DNA of 64,000 bases from Ligula intestinalis (GCA_036362985.1 JAYGXS010000003.1:2535565-2599564); one strand, 5' to 3'; shown: positions 32,934 to 43,145, numbered from the stretch's first letter. Numbers and translations are program-made. The notes: a model not told the origin generated them from the sequence alone.

Positions 32934-33066
32934 AGTGCTGGGTTATATACTGACGATTATTGGTGCGATAGGATTCGTGGTGTGTCTGTCCGTCATTTGC
33001 CATCTTCTATCTCGTCGCCGTGAGGATGATGGGAGTCAAGATTCTGTGGCTTCACGGCAATCTTCC
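32934..33066 (+). CDS. Candidate host exon 3 of a membrane protein (second transmembrane segment)
   Basis: A TTTACTTGCAG acceptor and a GTAAGC donor bound 133 nt. After one leftover base the frame encodes VLGYILTIIGAIGFVVCLSV and ICHLL, a strongly hydrophobic helix, followed by a positively charged SRRREDDGSQDSVASRQSS tail, as expected on the cytoplasmic side. The starting phase fits the ends of the candidate exons at 29674 and 30243. The exon ends on a full codon, so coding would continue in a later exon, which I could not find. This exon has the best signals of the three. Confidence 0.5.
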
Positions 33067-33482
33067 GTAAGCTATTGGGCAAATATATTTTTAAATCACA
33101 CACTGAACACAGTAACCTAAAACGTGCATTCTAAAATGTCATGGTAGTTACAATAACATTGATGATGTCTAAATGCAAAATTATGTGGAAGCCTAATTTG
33201 GGTTCCTGATCAGCACGCGAAAGACCCAACCTCCTGCAATACAGAACCAGGTGAAATAAAGAGTGTATACTCTGCGTTAATTCAATAAATAATGTTTATG
33301 AAAGTAAAATAGACCGAAATAATTATTTCAATGCCATAACTAAAATTAAGAATCATGCAAATATTGGAAAATAACTTAATCAAAAATAATTGATTAAAAA
33401 TCAAATCAAATAACAAGAAAGGTAATGTTAACTCAGCTAAACAGACTTGACTTAAAAATAAGCTACAAATAAGGCAGAAGAC
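33067..33482. other. No recognisable feature
   Basis: AT-rich, no feature recognised. Confidence 0.4.
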
Positions 33483-33600
33483 TTTTCGAGCACCGGATCA
33501 ATTTGTTTATTGTCCTGAGCTTTCGAACTCTTACAGGAGTTCATCTTCAGATGCAAATAACCAAAAAGTAGTAAACATAATACTGAACTAATAGTTAAAG
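33483..33600 (-). repeat. PLE family G terminus with hammerhead
   Basis: GAGCACCGGATCAATTTG, TGAGCTTTCGAACTCTTACAGG and TCATCTTCAG match the other G ends. No PLE coding sequence is attached. Family B starts about 300 bp further on. Confidence 0.7.
33511..33553 (-). ncRNA. Hammerhead ribozyme motif, PLE family G (core intact)
   Basis: The minus strand reads CTGAAGA, T, stem II GAACTC / GAGTTC (perfect, six-base loop), GAA, AGCT, C, AGGA. All fixed core positions are present. Stem III is the self-complementary AGCT. Stem I is weak (one clear pair next to the cleavage site). It is the only G copy in the window that keeps the G of the GAA box. Confidence 0.6.
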
Positions 33601-33904
33601 TGAAAACTGAAAACTACGTTAACTCAAGCAATAAAAATAAGCTAACGTAAAGTAGTTGCACATGTAAATTGAAGGTTTGCGAGGCAGTTGGCGTCGCGGA
33701 CAATACTTATCTAACTCTACAACGGTAAATTTGACCTCAGGTAAGTTAAAATAGACGACCTCTTAACCACCACTTTTTTACGGACATCAAGAAATGCAAT
33801 AAACTAGCAAGCAAATGGTAGTAAAACTTTCAAATTTGTCACAAGTAAGTAAGAAATATGAGTTTAATTTTGCCGCGCGTGAGGAAAAAGTCGCGTCTAG
33901 ATGT

Positions 33905-34130
33905 GGCATCGATCCGCGCACGCTCGCCTCAGGGGGTGACCGTCTAGACACCTCGGCCATTGCAACTGAGCTACGAGGGCAGCCAGAAGTTACGCGCGCT
34001 TACACTGGAGTTAGCAGCGAACCGCGGACGCGCGACCCAGAGGGCGACCGTTTAAACACCTCGGCTACCGCAACTGAGTTTCGAGGGCCACCGATAGTTG
34101 CGTGCACTAACACTGGTGACACAACATGAC
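33905..34130 (+). repeat. Two tandem units in the 5' region of B3 (about 115 bp each)
   Basis: CCGCGCACGC...GGGGGTGACCGTCTAGACACCTCGGC and CCGCGGACGC...GAGGGCGACCGTTTAAACACCTCGGC repeat head to tail (about 33917 and 34020). Tandem 5' units commonly carry the internal promoter in non-LTR elements. That function is inferred. Confidence 0.6.
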
Positions 34131-34156
34131 CGGAAGGTTATAATCACTGCAAAGCG

Positions 34157-35915
34157 ATGCGGCAAAAAGTAATAGGACTAGAGTGTCTTACGAACCTACT
34201 ATCAGAAATACTTGCAGAACTGCTTAAACTCGACAAGTTAAGGCCAATTGACGAAACAAGTTGCAATCCACAGCTCCTATCAACATTAAGGGCGCTTACT
34301 AGCAGCCAACACCTAATAGGTCCAGACACGCCCAAATCGCAGGACAAGCATACACAAACGTGCCAGAGTGTACAGTGTCAGGTAAGCTTGAGCCCCAGGA
34401 CCGTTAAAGTTGCCAGAAAGCGGATGAAACGTCCACCCGCAGAATCGATCTCACCCTTATCCAGGGCTAAAATCAACAAAACCACACGAATAAAGATTCG
34501 AGAGGAACAAGAATTTGCCCAGGGCCCAATATCTGCGCCGAGACAACTGCATTCTGGTAGGACGAAAGAACTGCATGCAAATGCGGCGAATGTTAAAAAC
34601 CTTCCAGCCGGCTAATTTGACACAAGGGCGTCAACACTTAGAGTGAAGGCCTCCAACCTTGGCCAAATTGCCGCAGCTGTGGTAAATTTGAATAACTTCA
34701 CCTAAAGTTAAGACTTCCATAACAAAAAACACGAGTGTGCCAACACTTGAAGTAAAGGCCCAAACAGCTAACCAAGCAGACGCAGTTGAGGTAACTTTGA
34801 AGACCCTCTCTGCCAGCAAAGTAGATACAAGGGAGTCAACACTTAGGGCGATGGCCTCCAAAGTTGGCAAAATTGCCGCAGATGAGGAAAATTTGAATGA
34901 ACCCACAGTTGACAAAAACAAAAACGATAAGAGTTTGCCAGCATCTACAGTTAAGGCTTCGCCAACAGAAGTCACGAATGTGCCAGCACTTGAAGTGAAG
35001 GCCCAAACAGCTGACCAAGTAGACGCAGTTGCGGTAAATTTGAAAAAAACCTTCCTGTCAGCAAAGTAGATACAGGTGCGTCAATACTTCAAGTAAAGGC
35101 GCAAGCAAAAACAGGCAAGAGCGTGCCAAAACCCGGATTGAAGGCCCCAAAACTGACAAAGTTGCCCCAGTTGAGGCAGATTTGAACAACCTCGCTGTCG
35201 ACAAAAAAGATACAAGTGTTAAGGCCGTCAAAGTTTTAGTGCCCGGGCCCGCAAAACTGCATGGAAATCGCACCAGAGTCCATGGCCGGGAAGCAACAGC
35301 ATCGGCCAGCCCGAGCCCGAGGCCCGCAGTAGAAAACGAGGCTGGTACTGCAACAATAGACTCCAGTCTCAAACATAACCGTCAAAATAGCAGCACGTAA
35401 GCTGTTAGTCACAAAGTAAGCGACAATGTCGTAGGCGTAAAAAATGTCGCTAAGAGAGAATCCAAGGTCATAATACAGGGATTGGCAGAATCAACCGCAG
35501 CCACTCCCATGGTCCGGCCTTCCGCAAAAATCCAGCTCTTCTGTGCGCTTATGAACAAAATGCTGGGACCCAACGTAACAATCGAGTACGTTAAGGCATT
35601 CCGCCTTGGAAAACGGTCAAAGGGCCCAACTGGACAAATGCGTCCCAGACCTCTGAAGGTGGTCATGGCCAGCTGCCAAGAAGCAAAGCTCATCCTGGTT
35701 AAGCGTTTTAGAATAAAATACTCTCACCCAGGAGTTTTTTTCAGCAGGATTTCTCAGTAGCAGAACGAGACAAACGTCGTCAACTCGTTACAGACGTGAA
35801 GGAGCGCCACAGCAACGAAGAAAAAAACTTGGTTATTTACAAGAACCAAGTGACACAAAGTTCATTGTTCTCACCTTGGACAGGTCCGTTCCGGATAACC
35901 ACGCAATTGACCCAG
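34157..35915 (+). pseudogene. ORF1 of copy B3 (repeat-rich N-terminus, RNA-binding C-terminal block)
   Basis: In pieces: 34157-34615 (152 codons, starts MRQKVIGLECLTNLLSEIL with a basic end), a repeat-rich linker with EVKAQTA(N/D)Q units at 34617-35070, then 35482-35915 with MLGPNVTIEYVKAFRLGKRS, RPRPLKVVMAS, YSHPGVFF and, after a one-base shift in a run of seven T's near 35738, ERDKRRQLVTDVKERH and an end near TTQLTQ. The last block resembles the conserved nucleic-acid-binding domain of CR1-type ORF1 proteins, which coat element RNA. At least three frame breaks separate the pieces. Confidence 0.65.
34617..35070 (+). repeat. Irregular tandem repeats inside B3 ORF1 (about 210-245 bp)
   Basis: GACACAAGGGCGTCAACACTTAG recurs near 34826 and 35067 and ACTTGAAGTAAAGGCCCAAACAGCT near 34744 and 34990. 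The encoded unit contains EVKAQTADQVDAV. The repeats are diverged and partly out of frame. Confidence 0.65.
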
Positions 35916-35980
35916 TAGGGGGAGGGTTGAGCCCGAAGGTAGAAACTACCCAAACAGGCTGACAAAGGAAAATACAGTGC

Positions 35981-36640
35981 ATGTACACCAATGCTCAAAG
36001 CCTTTTGTCTAAATTAGACGAGCTTAAGATTACTATGTACCAAGTGGAACCTGATGTGGTCTGTGTAATGGAAACATGGTTATCCACAAAGATAGATGAT
36101 CGGAAAGTGACTCTCCCCAGTTTTCAGCTGTTTCGAAAAGAACGAGCGTGCGTCAGGGTGGGGGTCGGCTCACCTATATTAGACATGGCCTGCACGTGTC
36201 AAACAAAACTGACCAGCTCGCGTCCGATATAGAGACCATTTGGCTCACCGTCAGAACGCCGGGGTCTCAAGCCCTTGACATCTTGGCAGTTTATCGACCA
36301 CCGTCGAATGATCCAGAGTCAGCGAATAGCCTGATTGATGAAGTTAAAGCATTGAGCGTGCGATCCAATGTCATGATTTTAGGCGACTTTAATGCTCCAC
36401 ATATCGACTGGAACCTCAGTTCTGCGACAGGATCAGAATTAAGTTTCGATCGCCGACTACTAAGCACGGCACAAAAAGCCTTTTTATCACAACACGTTTT
36501 ATCTCCGACCAGGCAGCATGAAGGGCAACAGGCCTAGTGCCTGGATCTTGTACTGCCAAAAACGCCTGATAGCGTAGACGTCGGAAATTGTTTACCTCCT
36601 CTACGCAAAAGCGACCACGTACTACTACAGTAGCAGTACT
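35981..36640 (+). pseudogene. APE endonuclease domain of copy B3
   Basis: The start MYTNAQSLLSKLDELKITMY, then VVCVMETWLS (catalytic Glu), a frameshift near 36155-36170 to GGGRLTYIRHGLHVSN, DILAVYRPPS, LGDFNAPHIDWN (catalytic Asp/Asn), LLSQHVLSPT and, after a stop at 36535-36537, CLDLVLPKT and RKSDHVLL (SDH-type end). All key residues are identifiable. The domain nicks target DNA in active relatives. Confidence 0.85.
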
Positions 36641-36756
36641 CACTCATCTGTACCTGATCGTAGCGCGACCGTTAGACACAACATATGGCGCGCAAACTTT
36701 AACCAAATGAGAACCAAAGTGCGCAGCGTAGACCGGAGGGAAGCATTCACCGGGGA

Positions 36757-38179
36757 TTGGAAGGTGCAAAGACTGTAATACGCGGGCTTATCACTAGTTT
36801 CTGCCCCATCTCGAAAATAAAAGCCACAAATAGGCCCCAGTGGCTAATAAACACACTGAAGAGGGAGGTTAACCGTAAAGAAAAGCTGTTACGAACGTAT
36901 CGGAGAGAGAAGACCACCGAGTCGTACAACAAGTACAGAGCGCAGGGAAATAGGGTTAAGGGCCTTGAACTAAAAACCTGCCAAAGTTTCGAGAGTGACC
37001 TAATAAACCATGTAGTAGAAAATCCGAAGGTCTTCTACAACTACATTAGGCGATCCATCCGAAATAAAGACCCTATCCCGTTGTTTAAAACGGATGACGG
37101 CGCCGAAAGTTGCGAGGAAAAAGCAAAGGCCGAGCATCTATCCGGGTTCTTTCAGTCGGGTTTACGCGAGAGATCGATCTAACCATTACCAATTTTAGTA
37201 CCGAGGCGATTCCGACTATTGACTCAGTTGTGCTTACAGAAGTTACTGTCCTGCATGTACTTCTTTAGCTTCAAGACACGAAGTCGCCAGGACTGGATGG
37301 CATGCCTGCAAAGCTGTTGAAAGAGCTAGCCGTGGAGTTGGTAGAGCCCCTGTAGTTACTCTTTCGGGCCTCCCATAACACAGGCCAACTGCCATCCAAC
37401 TGGAGGACAGTGTGGATCTCACCTATACCCAAAAGTGGGAGTCGGGCGTACGCAAACAACTACAGGCCAATAAGCCTTACTTCAATATGTTGCAAAATCA
37501 TGAAGCTAATTATCAAAACGGAGTTGATACAATTTTTAGAGTGTCATTTATTTCTTTCTGATAAACAGCATGGATTCCGTAGAGAACGGTCCTGCTTGAC
37601 AAATCTGCTCTTCTTTCTAGAGCAATGGACCAGAGCACTCGATCAAGGAAACACGGTGCACGCAGTCTTCATAGATTTCAAGAAGGCATTTGACACTGTG
37701 CCGCATCAACGTCTCCTATACTAGCTTAGACGTATAGGGTAACAAACAACCTTTTGCGATGGATCGAACATTTTCTGACTGGTCAAACTCAAACCGTATG
37801 TATTGGTGATGAGCGATCGGCGGAGGTGTCAGTTGATAGTGGGGTCCCCGAGGGTTCTATTCTGGGTCCTATCCTTTTCATTTTATATATCGACGACTGT
37901 GTAAGTGGATTAGACTGCGAAACCGCAATGTTCGCCGATGATTTAAAACTCTGGAAGGTCATTCGTAGCGAAGACGACGAAGCAACTCTGCAGGCAGATT
38001 TGCACCGACTCGAGCAAGGGTCAAACGAGTGGCACCTGCCATTTAATGTCGCCAAATGCAACATAATGCGTTTCAGTAGTACTAACACTTCGTATCGGAG
38101 GGTTTACAACTTAAATAACACAACTGCCAGAAGTAGAGGCCCAGAAGGATCTGGGGGTGTGGTTCACTCCCTCCCTTAA
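36757..38179 (+). pseudogene. Reverse transcriptase of copy B3
   Basis: Fingers and connector at 36757-37182 (NRPQWLINTLKREVNRKEKL, NPKVFYNYIRRSIRNKDPIP), then LQDTKSPGLDGMPAKLLKEL, WRTVWISPIPKSGSRAYANN, YRPISLTSICCKIMKLIIKT, QHGFRRERSCLTNLLFF, motif A VFIDFKKAFDTVPHQRL (about 37669-37719), SGVPEGSILGPILFILYIDD and motif C AMFADDLKLW (37927-37956). Breaks: a stop near 37180, stops near 37265 and 37353, and a stop at 37722-37724. The GVPEG in place of GVPQG is a likely decay change. It ends at HSLP with a frameshift into the C-terminal part. Confidence 0.88.
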
Positions 38180-38745
38180 GCCATCACTCCACAGCCTGAT
38201 GGTGGCCAAATCTGCAATTTCGAGCTTGTAGCTAATCAAGCGCGCCTTTGTTAAGTTTGATAAAGTTGTCTTTGGCAAGGTCTTCGGCGCGTTTGTGCGA
38301 CCCCAACTGGAATTGGCCATTCAAGCCTGGAAACTTTGGACAGTCAAAGACAAAAAACCTTGAAAGGGTACAACGATGGGCAACTAAGCTAATACGAGGC
38401 CAAGCGTACCTTCCTTACGAGACATGACTGACCAATCTTAACTTATTTCCTCTGGATTACAGACAGCTGCGCGTTGACCAGATACAGGAATGTAACATGC
38501 TGCGGGATCAAAATTGCTGCCTAGCATCCAACGATTTCTTTGAGCTGGCCACTACTACTAGATTTCGCGGACACCCTCTCAAGCTACGCGTGACTGGAGC
38601 AAGATTGAACACACGAAAATTCTGCTTCTCTTAAAGGGTAATCCAGGCATGAAATGCTCTACCCACATACATTCTCATGTCCCCATCTGTGGACACGTTT
38701 AAGATGCAGTTGGATCAGCATAGAAAAAGACATAATCTGTAATGA
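38180..38745 (+). pseudogene. C-terminal region of copy B3 ORF2
   Basis: In broken frames: SLMVAKSAISSL, RAFVKFDKVVFGKVFGAFVRPQLELAIQAW, a QRWATKLIRG-like stretch, NLFPLDYRQLR, and TFKMQLDQHRKRHNL before the stop near 38742. The same blocks appear in B1 and B2. Confidence 0.75.
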
Positions 38746-39420
38746 AGCGAGTTAATTATATTGCAGTCTATCTTTTTTGTTAAAAAAACATCCTGCTCGC
38801 CACTTTTCAGTAATAGGTTTGTTTAGCATAACTGATTGAAAGTGTTGTCCTCTGCTTCGCATGGGCATACGATGGGCGCATCTCCGACACCGTGACCACT
38901 ACAGTCATCTCCCCGTGTGACCATTAGGATATTGAAAAACCGCGATGGCCTCCTCCTGACATGATCCAAACACTTTTAGCAGCAGGCCATCCGAGTAACA
39001 TGTTCCATTTCCCTCTCCCCACAGGCAACAGTTTTTCTCCTTAAAATCCCATAAATGGCATTCAAAACTAAACTTATGAATGATGCTTAAGGAGTTTTTT
39101 ACTGTCTGCCCACCTACCACTGTTCCATTAATGACAACGCCACATGTTCTGCGAGATAGCTAAGTACAAAGGGGGAGTTCAAAGGTATTTACCTATATTT
39201 CCCTACTAAAACTGAACTGAACTGCTATTTTGTTGCGAAAAAATTGGATTATTTAAAACAATTCTGTGACCTTTACTAGGACTCTACCTAGTATTCCTAG
39301 AATGCGTTTGAGTTCTTATAAACCTAGCTCACAGTGCTATCGGCTGCTTTGACATTTTTAATTAGTTGACTGACAATAATTAAAGTTCGTCATTTACTCA
39401 GTTCTACCGCAAAGATTGTA
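38746..39420. other. No recognisable feature
   Basis: About 700 bp following the B3 tail. A 71-codon minus frame at 38905-39120 has no recognisable domain. Confidence 0.4.
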
Positions 39421-39423
39421 ATA

Positions 39424-39707
39424 AATTTTACTCTTATTTAAAAGCCCAGTATAAATTCATCACAATCTCCAGGCGCACATCAGTTTCCTCAATCGCTAAA
39501 TCCGCGAATTTCGCGATGGCTGTCACCGCATCCCTTGGTGCTAGGTTCCTCTTTAGACAGTACACAATCGCCAGTTTATCCATGCAGTACCCCGCGGTTA
39601 CGCTCTCCTCAACCGCCCCTTTTTCCAAACGGTGCAGGCTCCAGCTGACCCTCAAAATCTCTCTCCACCACCTTATACAGAAGCCGCTTACTATCATCCA
39701 ACGGGTC
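39424..39707 (-). CDS. Possible coding remnant or exon, unidentified
   Basis: The minus strand after a GAAGCAG acceptor-like site (ending at 39708) encodes DPLDDSKRLLYKVVERDFEG then QLEPAPF. After a one-base shift in a GGAAAAAGG run it encodes EKGAVEESVTAGYC, MDKLAIVYCLKRNLAPRDAV and AKFADLAIEETDVRLEIVMN before a stop. Two consecutive frames with amphipathic helical character, in DNA richer in GC than its surroundings, suggest a protein-coding origin. A frameshift points to a pseudogene. I do not recognise the family. Confidence 0.3.
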
Positions 39708-39740
39708 CTGCTTCCGATGAGGTCGTAGGCAACTAATTAC

Positions 39741-40784
39741 TTGGACAGACTATTTGTTGGCTGGCACAGTTGATCTTACCAGTAAACATATACACTGTAA
39801 ATTATTGAAAATTTCCTGCAAATATTCTCACATTTAACTTAAGCAGTGTATTCGACAGACATATGTTTCCAGGAATGCATCACCAAAACCAGTACGACTG
39901 TGGGGATGAAAAAACTCGTACACTTGGGCAGGATGAATAAATTTTTTTTGATAAGAACTCATCAATTTCACGCCACACGTATGATGCAATCGGCGCGTTG
40001 AGGTACCTGTGCTATTTTGAGGGGGCAAGCGGAAAGAAGGAGGAGTTATGAGTATTGGTCACAAGTCAGGAACGTAGAATGAAAATTATGTGCATTCTTA
40101 TGGAGCAAACGATTGTCACTAGGGGTGTGAGTGATATGCGATTTCCACTTGACGTCTGCGTTGGCCATGGAAGTGAAAGTGATTGTATTAGCGTCTTTAA
40201 CGACACAGTCGCCGGAGTCGCCAGCCGTGTAGCCACTGCCTCTGCTGTTGCTTGCAGACGTTGGCGTAGGCCCTTAGAGAAGTCGGCTAGTATCCAGTAG
40301 ACAATCTTAAAGGCTTCAACCGTGTCGAAAAGCTGTGCGAGAATAAAGCTCGAGGGTGATCTAGTTTACCATTTTTACTTAACTAGGCTGGTATGCATTC
40401 ATAAACCTTCTTTTCGAGGCGTCTCATTGGTCGGCCAATCTGCTATCCACGGTTGGCTAATTTCAATTTATTAACTTTAACACCGACTTGCATTTGCTGT
40501 ATGGCGCAGAGGTTACATCCCATCAATTAATAGTTGTCATTCATGACAATTGTCTGAATGCCTGGCCAGGTCTTCAGTCCTTCTGATCTGAACGTAGCCT
40601 TTCCTTACTCATAATTATGAAGACTTTAATTAAGTGGTACTTATGGCTCTTTATTGGATTTAAGCATAATGTTTATGGTAAAAATCATCAGACAGTCGAC
40701 TGCTAGCACATAACAGTGGAATTCCATGCTTCTCTTTGGGCCTGCTTGGACACAAAATACTAATAGTGCTGAAAATTCGATTCC
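39741..40784. other. No recognisable feature
   Basis: About 1 kb. An 81-codon frame at 40055-40300 plus has no recognisable domain. No repeat family identified. Confidence 0.4.
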
Positions 40785-41530
40785 CGGTGGTAGATCAGAA
40801 GAAAGAGGAGCGTTTACCGGGAGAGGTTTATTACAAGCCTGACGTTTCGGGAAGTTGTCTCGTCTACCAATCTTCAGAGAATAAATACTCCGGCTCACGG
40901 CCCTGGTCGTTGTGCTGTGCTTTCTTGTGTGTGCCTGTTCTACCAATAATGTTTGAGCCACTCTTTGTGTCTCTCGCCGCGTCTTCAGTCTTTTTGTCTG
41001 TTGGTCTCCTGCCTGTCACCGTGTCGCCCCATTGTGTGTCGTTCCGTGGGACACCATGACTGGTGCTCGGAATAAGCATGTTGGCCGCAGTGTTGGCTGA
41101 CTGCGTGCAAATGTGGTTTGCGGTAGTATCGGACCCATATGTGTTCGTCCCGTCGCCTCCCATTGTGTCTTGAGTTATTCCCAGCATGCACACGTTGGCC
41201 ACGGTGTTGGCTGCCCACGTGCTAATCGTCCGTGCGTCGTTGTTGGCCTCCTGAGCGTTCGGTCCATCGTCCCCCGTCACATCCAGACTTTTTCCCGACC
41301 CCCACTGTTCGATTCTGTGTCCATCCCCGGATAAGAATGTCCTTAAAACAACAAACGTTGTCGGTAAATGTATATGGTGGTTCACTGAACGGTCGATCGA
41401 CATCCAGACCTCTTCAACTTGCCTTGATGTGAGATCATCACCTTGGCCCGAATTCTCACTGCCGCTGCATGCCCGGCCATTCGCGTCCGGAGTTATCTTC
41501 CGGTTTCTCCGACGTAGTTGCTTTGTCCAC
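40785..41530 (-). mobile_element. Penelope-like element, family H, 3' end with hammerhead
   Basis: On the minus strand the sequence begins in the GIY-YIG region (the QSNYVGETG codons lie in another frame near 41530-41500, inside the palindrome arm). It continues through a 3' region with weakly repeated segments (GTTGGCTGAC..GTGCAAATG-type blocks near 41090-41220), and ends with the hammerhead (40838-40880) and terminus (AATAAACCTCTCCCGG, about 40790-40835). The 222-codon minus frame across it is not the element's protein frame. Confidence 0.65.
40836..40880 (-). ncRNA. Hammerhead ribozyme motif, PLE family H (core intact)
   Basis: Minus strand: CTGAAGA (plus 40871-40877), a TTGGTAG...CTTCCC stem II, GAA, ACGT, C, AGG. 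The predicted cut lies between plus positions 40841 and 40840. Stem I forms three pairs (AGG with TCT, one G-U), and stem III is the loopless ACGT. Stem II has one mismatch. Confidence 0.55.
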
Positions 41531-41651
41531 AACTGCCCCAGATCCGTTTAACAACTCCAGCCGTTTCTTGCCGTAGCAGTAGGTCTTTCGGTCTCATTAA
41601 CCGGCGCCTGATGGTTGCCTCTAGCCTGTGCGCAACTCAAACTCCAAGTGG
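41456..41651. repeat. Left arm of a large palindrome (PLE nuclease region)
   Basis: Pairs with 41676-41863 across a 24-bp centre. Positions x and 83319-x are complementary from 41457 to about 41610 almost without mismatch, then with small indels towards the centre. The arm holds the GIY-YIG block in minus orientation. Confidence 0.85.
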
Positions 41652-41675
41652 AAGCGGTTAGCCGTCTACTTACCC

Positions 41676-41863
41676 CACTTGGAATTGCGCACAAGCAAGA
41701 GACAACCATCGAGGCCGGTTCATGAGACCGAAAGACCTACTGCTACGGCAAGAAACGGCTGGAGTTGTTAAACGGATCTGGGGCAGTTGTGGACAAAGCA
41801 ACTACGTCGGAGAAACCGGAAGATAACTCCGGACGCGAATGGCCGGGCCGGCAGCGGCGGTGA
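41676..41863. repeat. Right arm of a large palindrome (PLE nuclease region)
   Basis: Inverted partner of 41456-41651, carrying GLWGSCGQSNYVGETG in plus orientation. The flanks outside the arms differ: family H to the left, family E to the right. Confidence 0.85.
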
Positions 41864-42260
41864 GGAAAAAAACGCTAATTCCCAGGTTGCAGCTCATTCG
41901 TCGGGACCCGGCCACATTTTTAAGTTTGACGAGACGAAAACCCTTGCATAAGGTGACAACCGCGTGAGCTGCGGGATGTTTGAGTCATGGTTCTCAGGCC
42001 ACCAGTCCATCAACAAACGCAACGAATTGGCGCTCCCATACGGTGTACTGAGGCATTTTCTTAGCAACAGAATCAGTCACGTGGGAAGGACTGGGCGCAG
42101 CAACAACTCTGACGACAGTGAGCATAATTGTCTTGCAATTATCAACCCCGCACCCGACGCTGACAATCAAACTGTGGCAATAAGTGAGTCGAACGCGAAG
42201 TGTCAAGCCAGAACAGAAACGAATAATTATCGCAGACACACACGCAGACGGCCACTATGA
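41770..42260 (+). pseudogene. Nuclease start and C-terminal tail of a PLE family E protein
   Basis: GSCGQSNYVGETG (near 41782-41820) is followed by frame breaks, then AAHSSGPGHIFKFDETKT, a stop, SCGMFESWFSGHQSINKRN, ELALPYGVLRHFLSNRISHV and a hydrophilic end. The order nuclease, FKFDET, ESW..SIN, LR is that of Penelope C-termini. Confidence 0.75.
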
Positions 42261-42330
42261 ACTACAAATACCGTGCAGCCTATGTATTTCTGCACCTAAT
42301 CTGCGCAAGACCATGACTATGTTATCATCA

Positions 42331-42372
42331 ACTATGATTAAGGATTCCCGAGGGAACTCGAAACTTCAAAAA
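42331..42372 (+). ncRNA. Hammerhead-like remnant, PLE family E
   Basis: ACTATGATTAAGGATTCCCGAGGGAACTCGAAACTTCAAA. The GAAAC box survives, stem II is weakened, and the first box reads CTATGA. Confidence 0.35.
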
Positions 42373-42460
42373 ATAAAGCCCTTGCTCCATGATCGCATCT
42401 TTTTCTTCTGAATTGCTGCCTAGAACTCGCATATTCTCCTCTATTGGCAAGAAGGGCACA

Positions 42461-43145
42461 ATTCTGGAATCCACATGGAGGAGGGTTTATTGTGTACAAA
42501 AACCCGGAGTTGCTGTCTCGGGTGGTTGTTGCCATTGGTTAATCTCCAGCGTGCTCTTTGTCCCTGCCTCGGGGCAAGTGCCGGAATTGAGAGCGGACTA
42601 GCGTGTACTCGCTATCCGGTGTGTGATGCAACTCTAAATGTCTGCTAGGGACAGTGGTTAATGACAGATTTCCTGCGCGTTCTCTTGTGGCCTGATTGGC
42701 CGCATTGCCTGCCCTTGTGTGCGTGACCTGAGAGTTCACCCGGGCCGCTCGTTAAGGATACGCTAGATTGCTTCGGACACTTTTTAATGTACAGTAAATT
42801 GTGCCAGAGCGTTGGTGGCTTGCTTTCGTCTGTTCCCCGTGGGCGCTTACGGAGCAGTGGCTGCTGCAGCTATTTGGGTATCCACTCCTGGCCAGTGGGT
42901 CTTGAAAAGTCGTAGTTATTGCACTCGTCCTCCGCTTGACTGCAGTGTATCTTCACCCTTTGAAATAGTGCTCGAAAACAGCCACGTTTATACGTTATTG
43001 GGTGGTCGCTATGAAAGCTTAGCACCTGGGTTGTGTTAGTTGCCTTTCTATTAACCGTGGTGCTGAGTTCCCCGCTGGGTCTGCGCCTGAAAAGGACATC
43101 CAGGAACTGCAGTTTTCTGGCACTCTCTTCCTCCTTTGGAGATCG
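42461..43145 (-). mobile_element. Penelope-like element, family H-like, RT thumb and 3' region
   Basis: The minus strand from 43145 encodes ARKLQFLDVLFRRRPSGELS, TTVNRKATNTTQVLSFHSDH and PITYKRGCFRALFQRVKIHC, the post-motif-C blocks of Penelope RTs. It then jumps (deletion of the nuclease) to a 3' region with AATAAACCCTCC near 42490 that abuts the family E terminus. RT motifs A to C are absent. Confidence 0.7.
43030..43145 (-). pseudogene. Penelope-type RT thumb fragment
   Basis: LQFLDVLFRRR, VLSFHSDHPITYKR and LFQRVKIHCS are in one open frame. They match the family F blocks at 25.9-26.2 kb (LAVLDVLICR, NYNSNHPISHKR) at clearly lower similarity, so this is a separate family. Confidence 0.75.

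Larger units (their letters stand above)
33895..38745 (+). mobile_element. Family B CR1/jockey-like retrotransposon, long copy B3
   Basis: The most complete B copy has 5' tandem repeats (33905-34130), an ORF1 region with internal repeats and an RNA-binding block (34157-35915), endonuclease (35981-36640), RT (36757-38140) and the C-terminal region ending at HRKRHNL (stop near 38742). Frames are interrupted by several stops and frameshifts, so it is inactive, but the gene order of a two-ORF non-LTR element is fully visible. Confidence 0.85.
41676..42460 (+). mobile_element. Penelope-like element, family E, 3' portion
   Basis: GIY-YIG start inside the palindrome, then the C-terminal tail (41880-42250), a 3' region (TACAAATACCGTGCAGCC), hammerhead remnant (42331-42372) and terminus (CATCTTTTTCTTCTGAATTGCTGCCTAGAACTCGC). 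RT is missing. Confidence 0.8.

Noticed and set aside
34157..34615. Independent host gene of 152 codons
   Set aside because: It sits between 5' tandem units and the ORF1 repeat region of copy B3 and reads as the N-terminal part of ORF1.
40864..41532. 222-codon minus-strand ORF
   Set aside because: It runs across the PLE nuclease start in the wrong frame and through a non-coding 3' region. Composition and repeats come from the DNA, not from a protein.
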